Shown in pieces: positions 1-8,506 of a stretch of DNA of 64,000 nucleotides. The DNA comes from Chryseobacterium shigense. Its GTDB lineage: Bacteria > Bacteroidota > Bacteroidia > Flavobacteriales > Weeksellaceae. Position numbers and translations under genes: made by a program. The notes below the pieces were generated by a model. It saw nothing but the letters and a program-made list of their open reading frames with translations, had not been told where the DNA came from and did no database searches. The stretch spans positions 171,711 to 235,710 of the forward strand of contig NZ_JACHLC010000005.1 of assembly GCF_014207845.1 (NCBI RefSeq), read 5' to 3'. How positions within the stretch are numbered: the first letter of the stretch is position 1; each line of letters begins with the position of its first letter.

Positions 1-1502
1 CACAATCGCTTACAAGCAGAACACCGAAACCGAAATATGACGTTGTACTGATAGGCGGCGGAATCATGAGCGCCACTTTAGCAACACTGCTTCACGAATT
101 TGATCCCAGTCTTGAGATTGCCATATTTGAAAGGCTCGGAAGATTTGCAAAGGAAAGTACAGCAGCATGGAACAACGCAGGAACAGGGCATTCTGCTTTT
201 TGTGAACTAAACTATACTCCTGAAAAACCGGATGGCACTATTGATATTACCAAAGCGGAAAGCATTGCAGAACAGTTTGAAATGTCAAAACAGTTCTGGT
301 CTTATCTAGTAAATCAGGGATATATCAAAGATCCTAAGGAATTTATCAATTCCTGTCCACATATGAGCCTGGTATTTGGTGAAAAAGATGCTGAATATCT
401 TAGAAAACGCCATGAGAAAATGTCAGATTCCGTATTGTTTTCCGGGATGGAATATTCTACCGATCACGAGCAGCTTAAAGAATGGATTCCTTTAGTCATG
501 AGCAAAAGAAATCAGTCTGAAGTGATGGCAGCTACCAAAATGGATATGGGAACGGATGTTAACTTCGGAACTTTAACCAGAAAAATGGGAAGACACCTGC
601 TGGAAGATTCCAATGTAGAAGTATTCCTGTATCATGAAGTAAAAGATATTGATCCCAGAGAAGACGGAAAATGGGAAATGAAGGTTAAAGATAGGATTCA
701 CAGCCATAAACAGGAAGTTGTTGCAGATTTTGTATTTATCGGAGCCGGAGGTTATGCACTTCCGTTGCTGGACAGTTCTGATATTAAGGAAAGTGAAGGT
801 TACGGAGGCTTTCCTGTTTCGGGACAGTGGTTGGTAAGTCATAATCAGGAATTAGTGGAAAAGCATCATGCTAAAGTATATACCCAGGCAACTGTAGATG
901 CTCCGCCTATGTCTGTTCCTCACCTTGATCTCAGAATTATTGATGGTAAAAAAGCACTTCTTTTTGGACCTTTTGCCGGATTTTCCACAAAATTCCTAAG
1001 AGAAGGAAGCTATCTTGATCTGCCTGAAAGTGTCAACACAAAAAACCTGAGATCATTATTCGGGGCATGGTGGCACAATATTCCGCTGACAAAATATCTT
1101 ATTCAGCAGGTTGCTATGACAAAATCCCAAAGAATGCAGCACCTTCGTGAATTCATCAAAGATGCCAAAGAAGAAGACTGGGAACTGAAAGTAGCCGGCC
1201 AGAGAGTACAGATTATTAAAAAGGATGAAAAAGATGGTGGAAAACTGGAATTCGGAACTGAAGTGGTGGTCAACAAAAGCGGAACTATCGCCTCATTGTT
1301 GGGAGCTTCTCCCGGAGCTTCCACAGCAGTATACGCAATGTTGAACGTACTTGAAAAATGTTTCCCTGAGAAATTACAGGGCGAATGGAAGGATAAGTTG
1401 CTTGAAATAGTTCCTTCATACGGCCAAAAATTAGCCCAAAACCCTGAACTTACCGAGAAAATAAGAAATTATACCAAAGAAAAATTAGAACTGGAATATT
1501 AA
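1..1502 (+). CDS. mqo: Malate:quinone oxidoreductase, 5' end cut by window
   Basis: This FAD enzyme oxidises malate to oxaloacetate and passes the electrons to the quinone pool at the inner face of the membrane, a membrane-linked alternative to NAD malate dehydrogenase. The frame is open from base 3, before the first in-frame ATG at 66. The codons there read VVLIGGGIMSAT, the N-terminal FAD-binding Rossmann motif, so the ATG at 66 lies inside the motif and the true start is left of the window. About 499 residues are visible, close to full length for the family (about 500-550). The C-terminal part keeps the glycine- and serine-rich stretch LLGASPGAST typical of Mqo. It is followed after 24 bases by a gene of unknown function. 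Family assignment is by recognition of overall sequence. Confidence 0.9.
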   Translation, partial: QSLTSRTPKPKYDVVLIGGGIMSATLATLLHEFDPSLEIAIFERLGRFAKESTAAWNNAGTGHSAFCELNYTPEKPDGTIDITKAESIAEQFEMSKQFWSYLVNQGYIKDPKEFINSCPHMSLVFGEKDAEYLRKRHEKMSDSVLFSGMEYSTDHEQLKEWIPLVMSKRNQSEVMAATKMDMGTDVNFGTLTRKMGRHLLEDSNVEVFLYHEVKDIDPREDGKWEMKVKDRIHSHKQEVVADFVFIGAGGYALPLLDSSDIKESEGYGGFPVSGQWLVSHNQELVEKHHAKVYTQATVDAPPMSVPHLDLRIIDGKKALLFGPFAGFSTKFLREGSYLDLPESVNTKNLRSLFGAWWHNIPLTKYLIQQVAMTKSQRMQHLREFIKDAKEEDWELKVAGQRVQIIKKDEKDGGKLEFGTEVVVNKSGTIASLLGASPGASTAVYAMLNVLEKCFPEKLQGEWKDKLLEIVPSYGQKLAQNPELTEKIRNYTKEKLELEY

Positions 1503-1504
1503 AA

Positions 1505-1532
1505 AGTAAATAGTAAATAATCAGTTGTGAAT
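1505..1532 (+). repeat. Heptanucleotide-period array at the mqo 3' junction
   Basis: Two perfect copies of AGTAAAT are followed by AATCAGT and TGTGAAT, all in 7-base register. The array starts right after the mqo stop and contains the GTG start codon (1527) of the next gene. It is one of several 7-bp-period tracts in this window. Confidence 0.6.
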
Positions 1533-2012
1533 TTAAATCCTATCACGGAAATTTACAATTCACTTGCGAAGCAAAATTCACAATTGACTATCCCTAACTA
1601 TAAAAAAGTGGAAGAAGTAATCATAAAGCCCGTTATTGCCAAAGAACTTCTGGAATCTCTTCAAACCAAAGTGGATGAAGAGAAGCAGGTTATTGTACAT
1701 TGCTGTTTTCCGGCATCCCCTTTTTTAGGCAATCTGATCAGGATATGGAATTCCACATATCTTATTGATAACCAGTCTGATCACAAAAGCAAGCTGATCC
1801 ATGCAGAAAATATTTCAATTTATCCTAACTGGACACCGGTTCCGTTTATGCGGGATTTCTGGTTTACTTTAGTATTTTCTGGCCTGCCGAGAGACTGTAA
1901 AAGTTTTGACCTCAAAGAAGTTATTCCCGAAGAAGGCGGATTCTTTGTGGAATCTATTAAAAGAAATTCACTGGATATTTACCGTGTAAAAATTTCAGAA
2001 TCTTATTATTAA
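1527..2012 (+). CDS. Protein of unknown function, 161 aa
   Basis: I do not recognise this protein. It is a soluble-looking 161-residue polypeptide with no signal peptide or membrane segment. The middle holds a Cys-Cys pair (VHCCFPASP, near residue 58) and aromatic-rich stretches (NWTPVPFMRDFWFT). The start used is a GTG at 1527, which itself lies inside a 7-bp-period repeat; no in-frame ATG exists until well into the protein. Codons for about residues 10-22 coincide with a 35-base repeat whose relative lies at 13548. It sits 24 bases after mqo and 9 bases before the nucleotidyltransferase gene, so all three may share a transcript. The coding call rests on length, compact spacing and ordinary codon use; function is unknown. 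Confidence 0.7.
   Translation: MNLNPITEIYNSLAKQNSQLTIPNYKKVEEVIIKPVIAKELLESLQTKVDEEKQVIVHCCFPASPFLGNLIRIWNSTYLIDNQSDHKSKLIHAENISIYPNWTPVPFMRDFWFTLVFSGLPRDCKSFDLKEVIPEEGGFFVESIKRNSLDIYRVKISESYY
1555..1590 (-). repeat. Dispersed 35-bp repeat, copy inside a coding region
   Basis: Read on the minus strand, this segment matches 31 of 35 bases of the plus-strand segment 13548-13582 (mismatches at repeat positions 15, 18, 19 and 33). Here it encodes part of the N-terminus of the unknown 161-aa protein, while the other copy is intergenic. Both can be parsed into 7-base units. Confidence 0.7.
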
Positions 2013-2021
2013 CAGAAAACG

Positions 2022-2885
2022 ATGAAAGCGCGGGAAGAAAAACTGGAAAAAATCATCAGTTGGGCTGAAAATAATCCTGACATACGCGCTGTACTGCTCA
2101 CCAGCTCACTCGTAAATCCCTATGCACCCGTTGACGACTTCAGCGATCTTGATATAGAGCTGATCTTCGAGGATATGAATAATTACGAGGAAGATAAAGA
2201 ATGGATTTATCTTTTCGGTGATCCGGTTTCTATGATAGAAGAAGATGATACATATTTTGAAGGAAAGCATGCCATGAAAATGGTTTTGTATTCTGATCAT
2301 GTGAAAGTTGATTTCAAGCTTTATCAGAAATCAGAGTTTGTCAGGGAAATTCAGGATTCTCTTCCTGATGATTGGGATGTAGGCTATAAAGTTTTGATTG
2401 ATAAAGACCATCTGACTCAGGAGATGAAATCTCCCACATATCAGTCTGTAATGATTCATCAACCGGAAGAACAAAAGTTTTTACAGTTAATCAACGACTT
2501 TTGGTGGGATACAACCTATGTAGCAAAATGCCTGAAACGCGGAGATCTGTTTTACGCTAAATTTATGTCAGAAAACGTAATCCGTACAGATTACCTGGTT
2601 CCCCTGATTGAATGGTATATTGCCAGTGAACAGGGATGGAAAAACGTCACTACGAATAAACATGGTCGTCTTTTCAAAAAATATCTGCCTGTAGAGATTT
2701 GGAAAAGAGTAGAAACTACTTTTTCAGGAAGCGGTATAGAAGAGAACTGGCACGCTTTATATGCAATGGCAGACCTGGTACATGAGTTTGGGACAATTTT
2801 AGCAAAAAAACTCAATTTTGAATATCCTCAGAAAAAGGAAAATAATGTAAGAAAATATCTGGATGAGGTAAAATCTATGGCCTGA
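2022..2885 (+). CDS. Aminoglycoside 6-adenylyltransferase-like protein (ANT(6)/AadS family)
   Basis: The 287-residue length and layout match the streptomycin adenylyltransferase family (ANT(6), AadE/AadS), which transfers AMP from ATP to streptomycin. The N-terminal nucleotidyltransferase core is visible: LLTSSLVNP, then DDFSDLDIELIF with the metal-binding D-x-D near residues 41-43, and KVDFKLY as the third acidic strand near residue 97. The C-terminal helical half contains the conserved FWWDTTYVAKCLKRGD region. The ATG lies 9 bases after the preceding gene. It is probably a chromosomal, intrinsic member: no mobile-element genes or composition change were noticed around it. Activity against streptomycin is inferred from family only; some family members act on other substrates or are silent. 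Confidence 0.8.
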   Translation: MKAREEKLEKIISWAENNPDIRAVLLTSSLVNPYAPVDDFSDLDIELIFEDMNNYEEDKEWIYLFGDPVSMIEEDDTYFEGKHAMKMVLYSDHVKVDFKLYQKSEFVREIQDSLPDDWDVGYKVLIDKDHLTQEMKSPTYQSVMIHQPEEQKFLQLINDFWWDTTYVAKCLKRGDLFYAKFMSENVIRTDYLVPLIEWYIASEQGWKNVTTNKHGRLFKKYLPVEIWKRVETTFSGSGIEENWHALYAMADLVHEFGTILAKKLNFEYPQKKENNVRKYLDEVKSMA

Positions 2886-2979
2886 TTTTAGATTAATTGC
2901 CTATGTCTCGTTACATTTTGAATACAGATGCCTGTTTTTGCAGCGTAGTGAGATTTAAAAACAAATATCATTTTAATCT

Positions 2980-3000
2980 CTATGAAAAATTCATAGTTTT
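2980..3000 (+). terminator. Weak AT-rich hairpin after the ANT(6)-like gene
   Basis: CTATGAA and TTCATAG form a perfect 7-bp stem with a 3-base loop, followed by TTTT. The stem is AT-rich, so termination would be weak; it could instead be a regulatory palindrome upstream of the gene at 3022. Confidence 0.3.
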
Positions 3001-3021
3001 ACTCATATTTTATAACCACTC

Positions 3022-3639
3022 ATGAAAAAATATATAATCTTACTTCTGTTTTTTCCACTTTTTATTTTTTCTCAAAAAATGGTTTCTACGGAGATCACGG
3101 AAATCAGAGAATTTCAGGAAGACCTCAATGCAGAATATCTTAATCCCAAAGAAACACCTTTACGTGGAGATAATTTTACCAATTTTAAAGGGCATCCGTT
3201 CTTTCCGGCAGATCTTAAATATATAGTCACTGCTAAATTCAGTAAAACAAAAAATCCACGGCCTTTCAATCTCCCTACTTCTTCCGGTAAAACCAAATCT
3301 TACAGAGAATATGGAAAAGCAACATTTGAGCTGAACGGAAAATCCTATACCCTGACTTTATATCAAAGCCTCGATCTGATCAAACAGAAAAAATATAAAG
3401 ATTACTTATTTCTTCCCTTCCACGATGCAACCAATGAAAAAGAAACCTATGGCGGCGGAAAATACATGGATCTGAAAATTCCGAAAGGAAATACCATTGT
3501 TCTGGATTTCAACAAGTCCTACCAACCTTATTGTGCATATAACGCCTATGATTATAACTGCCCTGTAGTGCCTGAGGAAAACAGACTTCCCATAGAGATC
3601 AGGGCTGGGGTGATGTATGAGGATATCTATCATCACTAA
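3022..3639 (+). CDS. Secreted DUF1684 family protein
   Basis: A 205-residue protein that begins with a clear signal peptide (MKKYIILLLFFPLFIFSQ, cleavage after about residue 17). The rest matches the DUF1684 pattern as I remember it: an N-terminal stretch on residues with PL.G..F..FKGHPFFP, a middle segment FELNGKSYTLTLYQS, then YKDYLFLPFHDATN, a YGGGKYMDL turn, and the C-terminal FNKSYQPYCAYNAYDYNCP..PEENRLPIEI block. The function of DUF1684 is not established; conserved Cys and Asn residues near the end may be structural. It is separated from the downstream GNAT gene by only 3 bases, so the two are probably co-transcribed. Confidence 0.75.
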   Translation: MKKYIILLLFFPLFIFSQKMVSTEITEIREFQEDLNAEYLNPKETPLRGDNFTNFKGHPFFPADLKYIVTAKFSKTKNPRPFNLPTSSGKTKSYREYGKATFELNGKSYTLTLYQSLDLIKQKKYKDYLFLPFHDATNEKETYGGGKYMDLKIPKGNTIVLDFNKSYQPYCAYNAYDYNCPVVPEENRLPIEIRAGVMYEDIYHH

Positions 3640-3642
3640 CAT

Positions 3643-4116
3643 ATGGTCAGCCTGAGGTTTTTTAAAGATCTTGATTTCGGGGAGCTTAATTATTCCCTGA
3701 ATGAAAATCAGCTGCAATATACTTCAATGGTAGAAAAAGCTTTGAAGAGGATAGAAGAGAGAAATGACGGTAAAGAGTTTCCGGTTACCATCTTTAAAGA
3801 TGAAAAACCTGCGGGATTTTTTGTACTTGATTTTGGAGAAGATAAGCTGGATCTTACAGAGAATGAAGAATCGGTTTTATTAAGATCTTTATCCATAAAT
3901 CCGTGTTTACAGGGAAAAGGAATCGGAAATACTGCCATGCAGAAAGTAGATTCTTTTGTCAGAGAAAACTTTCCGGATTGCAGTGAAATTGTTCTGGCAG
4001 TCAACCAGAAGAACATTTCAGCTTATCATATCTATCTGAAAGCTGGTTATCTGTACGATGGCAAAACCAGAATAGGAAGGAGCGGACCTCAATACCTGAT
4101 GCACAAAAAAATTTAA
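3643..4116 (+). CDS. GNAT family N-acetyltransferase
   Basis: This 157-residue protein would transfer an acetyl group from acetyl-CoA to an amine of unknown identity. The diagnostic motif A is LSINPCLQGKGIGNTAM at about residues 83-99, where the QGKGIG loop binds the CoA pyrophosphate. It is followed by a motif B region with NQKNISAYHIYLKAGY, in which the Asn and the Tyr of LKAGY are typical. Size is normal for a single GNAT domain. The start at 3643 follows the DUF1684 stop by 3 bases. It is followed by a 9-bp AT-rich inverted repeat at about 4117-4141, with no clear T-tract. Substrate cannot be told from sequence. Confidence 0.85.
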   Translation: MVSLRFFKDLDFGELNYSLNENQLQYTSMVEKALKRIEERNDGKEFPVTIFKDEKPAGFFVLDFGEDKLDLTENEESVLLRSLSINPCLQGKGIGNTAMQKVDSFVRENFPDCSEIVLAVNQKNISAYHIYLKAGYLYDGKTRIGRSGPQYLMHKKI

Positions 4117-4141
4117 GAAAATTTTAATTTCAAATTTTCTG

Positions 4142-4169
4142 TTTGGCCTGGTTCTTTCCATTAACTTTG
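4142..4169 (+). promoter_or_regulatory. Candidate Bacteroidetes-type promoter for the SDR gene
   Basis: TTTG at 4142-4145 and TAACTTTG at 4162-4169 resemble the Bacteroidetes -33 (TTTG) and -7 (TAnnTTTG) elements; the 16-base spacing is shorter than usual. The SDR ATG is 20 bases downstream. Confidence 0.4.
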
Positions 4170-4188
4170 AGTAAAATACAGATTTAAT

Positions 4189-4998
4189 ATGGAAATATCA
4201 CTTAAAAATCAGGTAGCCGTAGTCACCGGAGCTTCAAGCGGAATAGGTAAAGGAGTTGCCAAATCATTAGCAGCAGCGGGAGCAACAGTTGTTGTGAATT
4301 ATCCCTTTGAAGGCGCACTGGAACAGGCTAATGCAGTTCTGAAAGAAATTACAGATGAAGGAGGAAAAGGAATTACTTACCAATGCGATGTTTCTAAAGA
4401 AGATCAGGTTGTGAAAATGTTTCAGGACGTAGTTTCCCAATTGGGAACCGTAGATATTCTGATTAATAATGCGGGAATTCAGAAAGATGCTAAATTCACG
4501 GAAATGACCATCGATCAGTGGAATGCAGTAATCGGGGTAAACCTTACAGGACAATTCCTTTGCGCAAGAGAAGCTATAAAAGAATTTCTCCGCCGCGGAA
4601 TTGATACTTCACGTTCCGTAGCCTGTGGAAAAATTATTCATATCAGCTCTGTTCATGAGATTATTCCCTGGGCCGGCCATGCCAACTATGCTTCAAGCAA
4701 AGGAGCGATAAGAATGCTTATGCAGACTTTAGCCCAGGAATACGGAGCAGATAAAATCCGTGTAAACTCTATCTGTCCGGGAGCCATTCAGACCCCGATC
4801 AATACCAATGCCTGGAATACTCCGGAAGCATTGAATTCCCTTCTTACACTAATTCCTTACAACAGAATTGGCCAGCCCGAAGATATCGGAAACCTGGCAG
4901 TGTTTCTGGCGAGTGACTTTTCCGATTATATTACAGGAGCCAGCATTTTTGTAGATGGTGGAATGACAACTTTTGAAAGTTTTTCTACGGGAGGATAG
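4189..4998 (+). CDS. Short-chain dehydrogenase, glucose 1-dehydrogenase-like
   Basis: A classical SDR of 269 residues. It shows the NAD(P)-binding TGASSGIGKG at about residues 14-23, the NNAG motif near residue 92, the catalytic Ser in ISSVHE, the YASSK active-site pair (Tyr and Lys four apart) near residue 166, and the PG motif in CPGAIQTPI. The C-terminus ITGASIFVDGGM is the common SDR ending. The sequence most resembles glucose 1-dehydrogenases of the SDR family, which oxidise glucose to gluconolactone, but substrate assignment within SDRs is unreliable. It lies 78 bases upstream of a glucosidase gene on the same strand, so an oxidase acting on the sugar released by that enzyme is plausible. 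A promoter-like element lies just upstream. Confidence 0.8.
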   Translation: MEISLKNQVAVVTGASSGIGKGVAKSLAAAGATVVVNYPFEGALEQANAVLKEITDEGGKGITYQCDVSKEDQVVKMFQDVVSQLGTVDILINNAGIQKDAKFTEMTIDQWNAVIGVNLTGQFLCAREAIKEFLRRGIDTSRSVACGKIIHISSVHEIIPWAGHANYASSKGAIRMLMQTLAQEYGADKIRVNSICPGAIQTPINTNAWNTPEALNSLLTLIPYNRIGQPEDIGNLAVFLASDFSDYITGASIFVDGGMTTFESFSTGG

Positions 4999-5076
4999 GT
5001 TTTTAAGTTTTGGGTGGCTATTTAGTTACTTCACGTCTCAGATCTTCTCATTAATACATTTTACAAAAAATAATAC

Positions 5077-7746
5077 ATGTCCGAAAAACAAAGACTTTCA
5101 GAACTCTCATGGAAAAAATGGGGACCATACGTCAGCAACCGTGAATGGGGGCTCGTTCGCGAAGATTACAGTGCAGATGGAGATGCATGGAATTATACCA
5201 CCCACGATACTGCAGAAGCCAAAACATACCGTTGGGGTGAAGAAGGTATCTGCGGCATCTGTGATGATCTTCAGAAGCTGGTTTTTTCCATAGGATTCTG
5301 GAATAAAAAAGATAAAATGGTAAAAGAACGTTTCTTTGGCCTTACCAACGGACAGGGAAACCATGGGGAAGACGTAAAGGAATATTTTTATTACCTTGAT
5401 TCTACGCCTACCCATTCCTATATGAAGATGCTGTACAAGTATCCGCAGAATCCTTTTCCTTACGAAGAACTCCTGAAAGTCAATGCGGAAAGAAGTAAAA
5501 ATGAACCTGAATATGAGCTGATAGACACCGGGATCTTTGACCGGAATGAATACTTTGACATCTTTATTGAATATGCCAAAGAAAGCGAGCATGATATTCT
5601 GATTAAACTTACCATTGTCAATAAATCCGAAAAAGAAGCCCCGATTATCATATTGCCAACCGTTTGGTTCAGAAATACATGGAATTGGGGTTACGATGAT
5701 TACAAACCACAGCTGGACAGTCAGGATGCGCAGCATATTGCTGTTAAACACAATGATATTGACATCAAAAACTTATATGCAAAGCAATCTTCAAAGACCT
5801 TGTTTTGTGATAACGAAACCAATACCGAAAGGCTCTATCAATCTCCTAATGAATCAAGATATTGTAAAGATGGAATCAATGATTTTGTGATTAACGGAAA
5901 TTCCCAGGCTGTAAATCCTAAAAGTACCGGAACAAAAGCTTCTTTTTTTATTGATGAAATACTGAAAGCGGGAGAATCAAAAATCTTTGAATTCAGAATG
6001 ACGGATAAAGAATTAAAAGATCCGTTTACTGATTTTGAAGAGATTTTCGAAATCAGGAAAAAAGAAGCGGATGATTTTTATGCTGAAATTCAGAAAGGGA
6101 TACAGTCGCAGGATGAAAAACTGGTACAGAGACAGGCGTTTGCCGGAATGCTCTGGAACAAAATGTTTTATCATTACAACGTTGAAAAATGGCTGAAAGG
6201 AGACCCCGGAGAAATGTCCCCTCCCAAATCCCGTGAAAAAATCAGGAATTACGACTGGAAACATCTCAATAACGAACATATCATTTCAATGCCCGATAAA
6301 TGGGAATATCCGTGGTATGCCACTTGGGACCTGGCTTTTCATACCATCAGTTTTTCATTGATAGACCCGGATTTTGCAAAACATCAGCTTAAACTTTTCC
6401 TGTTTGAATGGTATATGCACCCTAACGGTCAGCTTCCCGCCTATGAATGGAATTTCAGCGATGTAAATCCTCCGGTTCATGCCTGGGCAGTTTTCAGGGT
6501 TTTTAAAATTGATGAATATATCAAGGGAAAACCGGATCTTGAGTTTCTGGAAAGTGCATTCCAGAAGCTTCTTATGAACTTTACATGGTGGGTGAATAAA
6601 AAAGACAGCAACGGCAATAATATTTTCGAAGGAGGCTTTTTAGGCCTTGATAATATTGGTGTTTTTGACCGGAATTTAACCCTTCCGAATGGTGAGCAGC
6701 TGGAACAGTCGGACGGAACCAGCTGGATGGCAATGTTTGCCCTGAATATGATGAGAATTGCCCTTGAACTGGCACTTTATAACAGTGTTTATGAAGAAAT
6801 GGCAATGAAATTTTTTGAACATTTCCTTTCCATTGCCAATTCGCTGGATAATATGGGGGATGAGAATTTCAGCCTTTGGGACCAGGAAGATGAATTTTTC
6901 TACGATGCCCTTGCTTCCAGTGACGGAGACCATATGTATCTAAGGTTGAGAACGATTGTAGGCCTGATTCCTATGTTTGCCGTTGAGGTAATTGATGATG
7001 AAATGATTGAAAAGCTTCCGAATTTCAAAAAAAGAATGAAATGGGTTCTTGAAAATAAGCCTGAGCTGACCTCACTTGTGTCCAGATGGGAGGTAAAAGG
7101 GCAGGATTCCAAACACCTTCTTTCACTGCTTCGCGGACACCGTTTGAAAAGATTATTGACAAGAATGCTGAATCCTGAAGAGTTTTTAAGCGATTACGGA
7201 GTTCGGGCACTGTCTAAAGAATATGAGCAGAATCCTTATACTCTAAATTTAAACGGAACGGATTACAGCGTGAAATATACTCCTGCAGAAAGCGACAGTG
7301 GTCTTTTTGGAGGAAACAGCAATTGGAGGGGACCGATTTGGTTTCCAATTAATTTTCTCATTATCGAAAGCCTTCAGAGGTTTTTCTTTTACTACAGCCC
7401 GGATTTCCTGGTGGAATATCCTACAGGAAGCGGAAATTATTCGAATCTGGACCAGATTGCAGATTCCTTAAGTAAAAGGCTGGCCAGAATATTCCTGATG
7501 GATGAAAACGGAAAACGCCCTGTAAATGGTCAGTATGAAAGATTTCAGACAGATCCGGATTTTAAAGACTATATTTTGTTTTATGAATATTTTCACGGCG
7601 ATAATGGAAGAGGAGTAGGAGCATCACACCAAACGGGATGGACCGGCCTGATTGCAAAAATACTACAGCCAAGATTTTCGAAAAAAGAAATCGCGGAATC
7701 TGAAACTGAGATGCCGGAAGATGCAGAAGGACAAAAAAGCAAATAG
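5077..7746 (+). CDS. GH63-like (mannosyl-oligosaccharide glucosidase-type) glycoside hydrolase
   Basis: This 889-residue protein has the look of the bacterial GH63 / MGH1-like glucosidases, which have an (alpha/alpha)6 barrel and cleave alpha-glucosidic bonds. Recognisable parts are the N-terminal WGPYVSNREWGLVREDYS opening, FFGLTNGQGNHGEDVKEYF, the barrel segments WEYPWYATWDLAFH (about residue 408) and LPAYEWNFSDVNPPVHAWA (about 455), LWDQEDEFFYD, and FGGNSNWRGPIWFP near residue 747. The DGTSWMAMFALNMM segment is another landmark. No signal peptide is seen, so it is probably cytoplasmic. It follows an SDR dehydrogenase gene on the same strand. The natural substrate is uncertain; glucosylglycerate- or trehalose-like compounds are possible for bacterial relatives. 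The C-terminal 20 residues are acidic and poorly structured. Confidence 0.8.
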   Translation: MSEKQRLSELSWKKWGPYVSNREWGLVREDYSADGDAWNYTTHDTAEAKTYRWGEEGICGICDDLQKLVFSIGFWNKKDKMVKERFFGLTNGQGNHGEDVKEYFYYLDSTPTHSYMKMLYKYPQNPFPYEELLKVNAERSKNEPEYELIDTGIFDRNEYFDIFIEYAKESEHDILIKLTIVNKSEKEAPIIILPTVWFRNTWNWGYDDYKPQLDSQDAQHIAVKHNDIDIKNLYAKQSSKTLFCDNETNTERLYQSPNESRYCKDGINDFVINGNSQAVNPKSTGTKASFFIDEILKAGESKIFEFRMTDKELKDPFTDFEEIFEIRKKEADDFYAEIQKGIQSQDEKLVQRQAFAGMLWNKMFYHYNVEKWLKGDPGEMSPPKSREKIRNYDWKHLNNEHIISMPDKWEYPWYATWDLAFHTISFSLIDPDFAKHQLKLFLFEWYMHPNGQLPAYEWNFSDVNPPVHAWAVFRVFKIDEYIKGKPDLEFLESAFQKLLMNFTWWVNKKDSNGNNIFEGGFLGLDNIGVFDRNLTLPNGEQLEQSDGTSWMAMFALNMMRIALELALYNSVYEEMAMKFFEHFLSIANSLDNMGDENFSLWDQEDEFFYDALASSDGDHMYLRLRTIVGLIPMFAVEVIDDEMIEKLPNFKKRMKWVLENKPELTSLVSRWEVKGQDSKHLLSLLRGHRLKRLLTRMLNPEEFLSDYGVRALSKEYEQNPYTLNLNGTDYSVKYTPAESDSGLFGGNSNWRGPIWFPINFLIIESLQRFFFYYSPDFLVEYPTGSGNYSNLDQIADSLSKRLARIFLMDENGKRPVNGQYERFQTDPDFKDYILFYEYFHGDNGRGVGASHQTGWTGLIAKILQPRFSKKEIAESETEMPEDAEGQKSK

Positions 7747-7819
7747 GCAAAAAGCGGAACTGCTGAATTAAGTTGTAATTTGTTCGGCTAGCTTAGTGAT
7801 TTTTCTCTTTTAATCACAT

Positions 7820-8506
7820 TTATTCAAAAATCTGTTGAATGACTTCCAGTGATGCCGGGATTTTAAAATCTGTAATATGATAATGATAGTATACTAAAAT
7901 ACTGTCAAGAAAATCTTTTCGCTGTGAAGAGTGGATTTTTGTTGCATAAAGGCTTTCTGAGCTGAGAATTGTTTTCCATAAGCCGGATATTTCACTGTTA
8001 AACAGCTGATGTGCAGGAGCCTCTGAGAATGTTCCGGTTTCAGGATCCAAATACGGCCCGTTATGAACCAAAGGGGCAACCCCCTGAATCTTTAATACTG
8101 AAATTAAAAAGAGGAGATGACATTGATAATTCCTGGCCATTAATTCTTCTGTAAATTCATCAATACTTAAGAAAAGGCCGGGATTTTTATTTTCGTGTCT
8201 TAAAACCTGGTTCAGGAAGTCTGAAATGAAAAAGATTATGGTATTGGTCTTAATATCCGTGTACATATCATGATTTTTCACCAGCTCAAACCTGGAAACC
8301 AAGGGTATTCCATTACCTTTTACAGGATTAACGGTAAAACTGAGCATACTTAATGGCTGAAGCAGGGCTTTCTTTTTATTTCTTTTGGAATAGATCCCTT
8401 TTACGAAATAGGTCTGAAAGCCATCCTCTTCTGTAAAACAATGCAGAACTGCATCATTTTCCCCATATTTTATGTATGATAATAAAAATCCGTTCTGTGA
8501 ATTCAT
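7820..8506 (-). CDS. recO: DNA repair protein RecO
   Basis: RecO loads RecA at gaps together with RecR and anneals single strands, replacing SSB. The 228-residue length suits the family (about 230-240). The N-terminal OB-fold begins GFLLSYIKYGENDAVLHCFTEE and continues with YFVKGIYSKRNKKKALLQPLSML, the pattern typical of RecO. The C-terminal helical part is divergent, as usual in Bacteroidetes, and no clear zinc-binding cysteine set is visible. Its ATG overlaps the porZ stop codon by one base (TAATG on the minus strand), so it is translationally coupled to the end of the nucleotidase-porZ unit. The 73-base gap to the convergent GH63 gene has no strong terminator hairpin. Confidence 0.88.
   Translation of the reverse strand: MNSQNGFLLSYIKYGENDAVLHCFTEEDGFQTYFVKGIYSKRNKKKALLQPLSMLSFTVNPVKGNGIPLVSRFELVKNHDMYTDIKTNTIIFFISDFLNQVLRHENKNPGLFLSIDEFTEELMARNYQCHLLFLISVLKIQGVAPLVHNGPYLDPETGTFSEAPAHQLFNSEISGLWKTILSSESLYATKIHSSQRKDFLDSILVYYHYHITDFKIPASLEVIQQIFE

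Noticed and set aside
5107..5751. Long 214-codon frame on the minus strand inside the GH63 gene
   Set aside because: It is antisense to a well-recognised protein and its translation has no family-like pattern; it arises from the codon composition of the gene.
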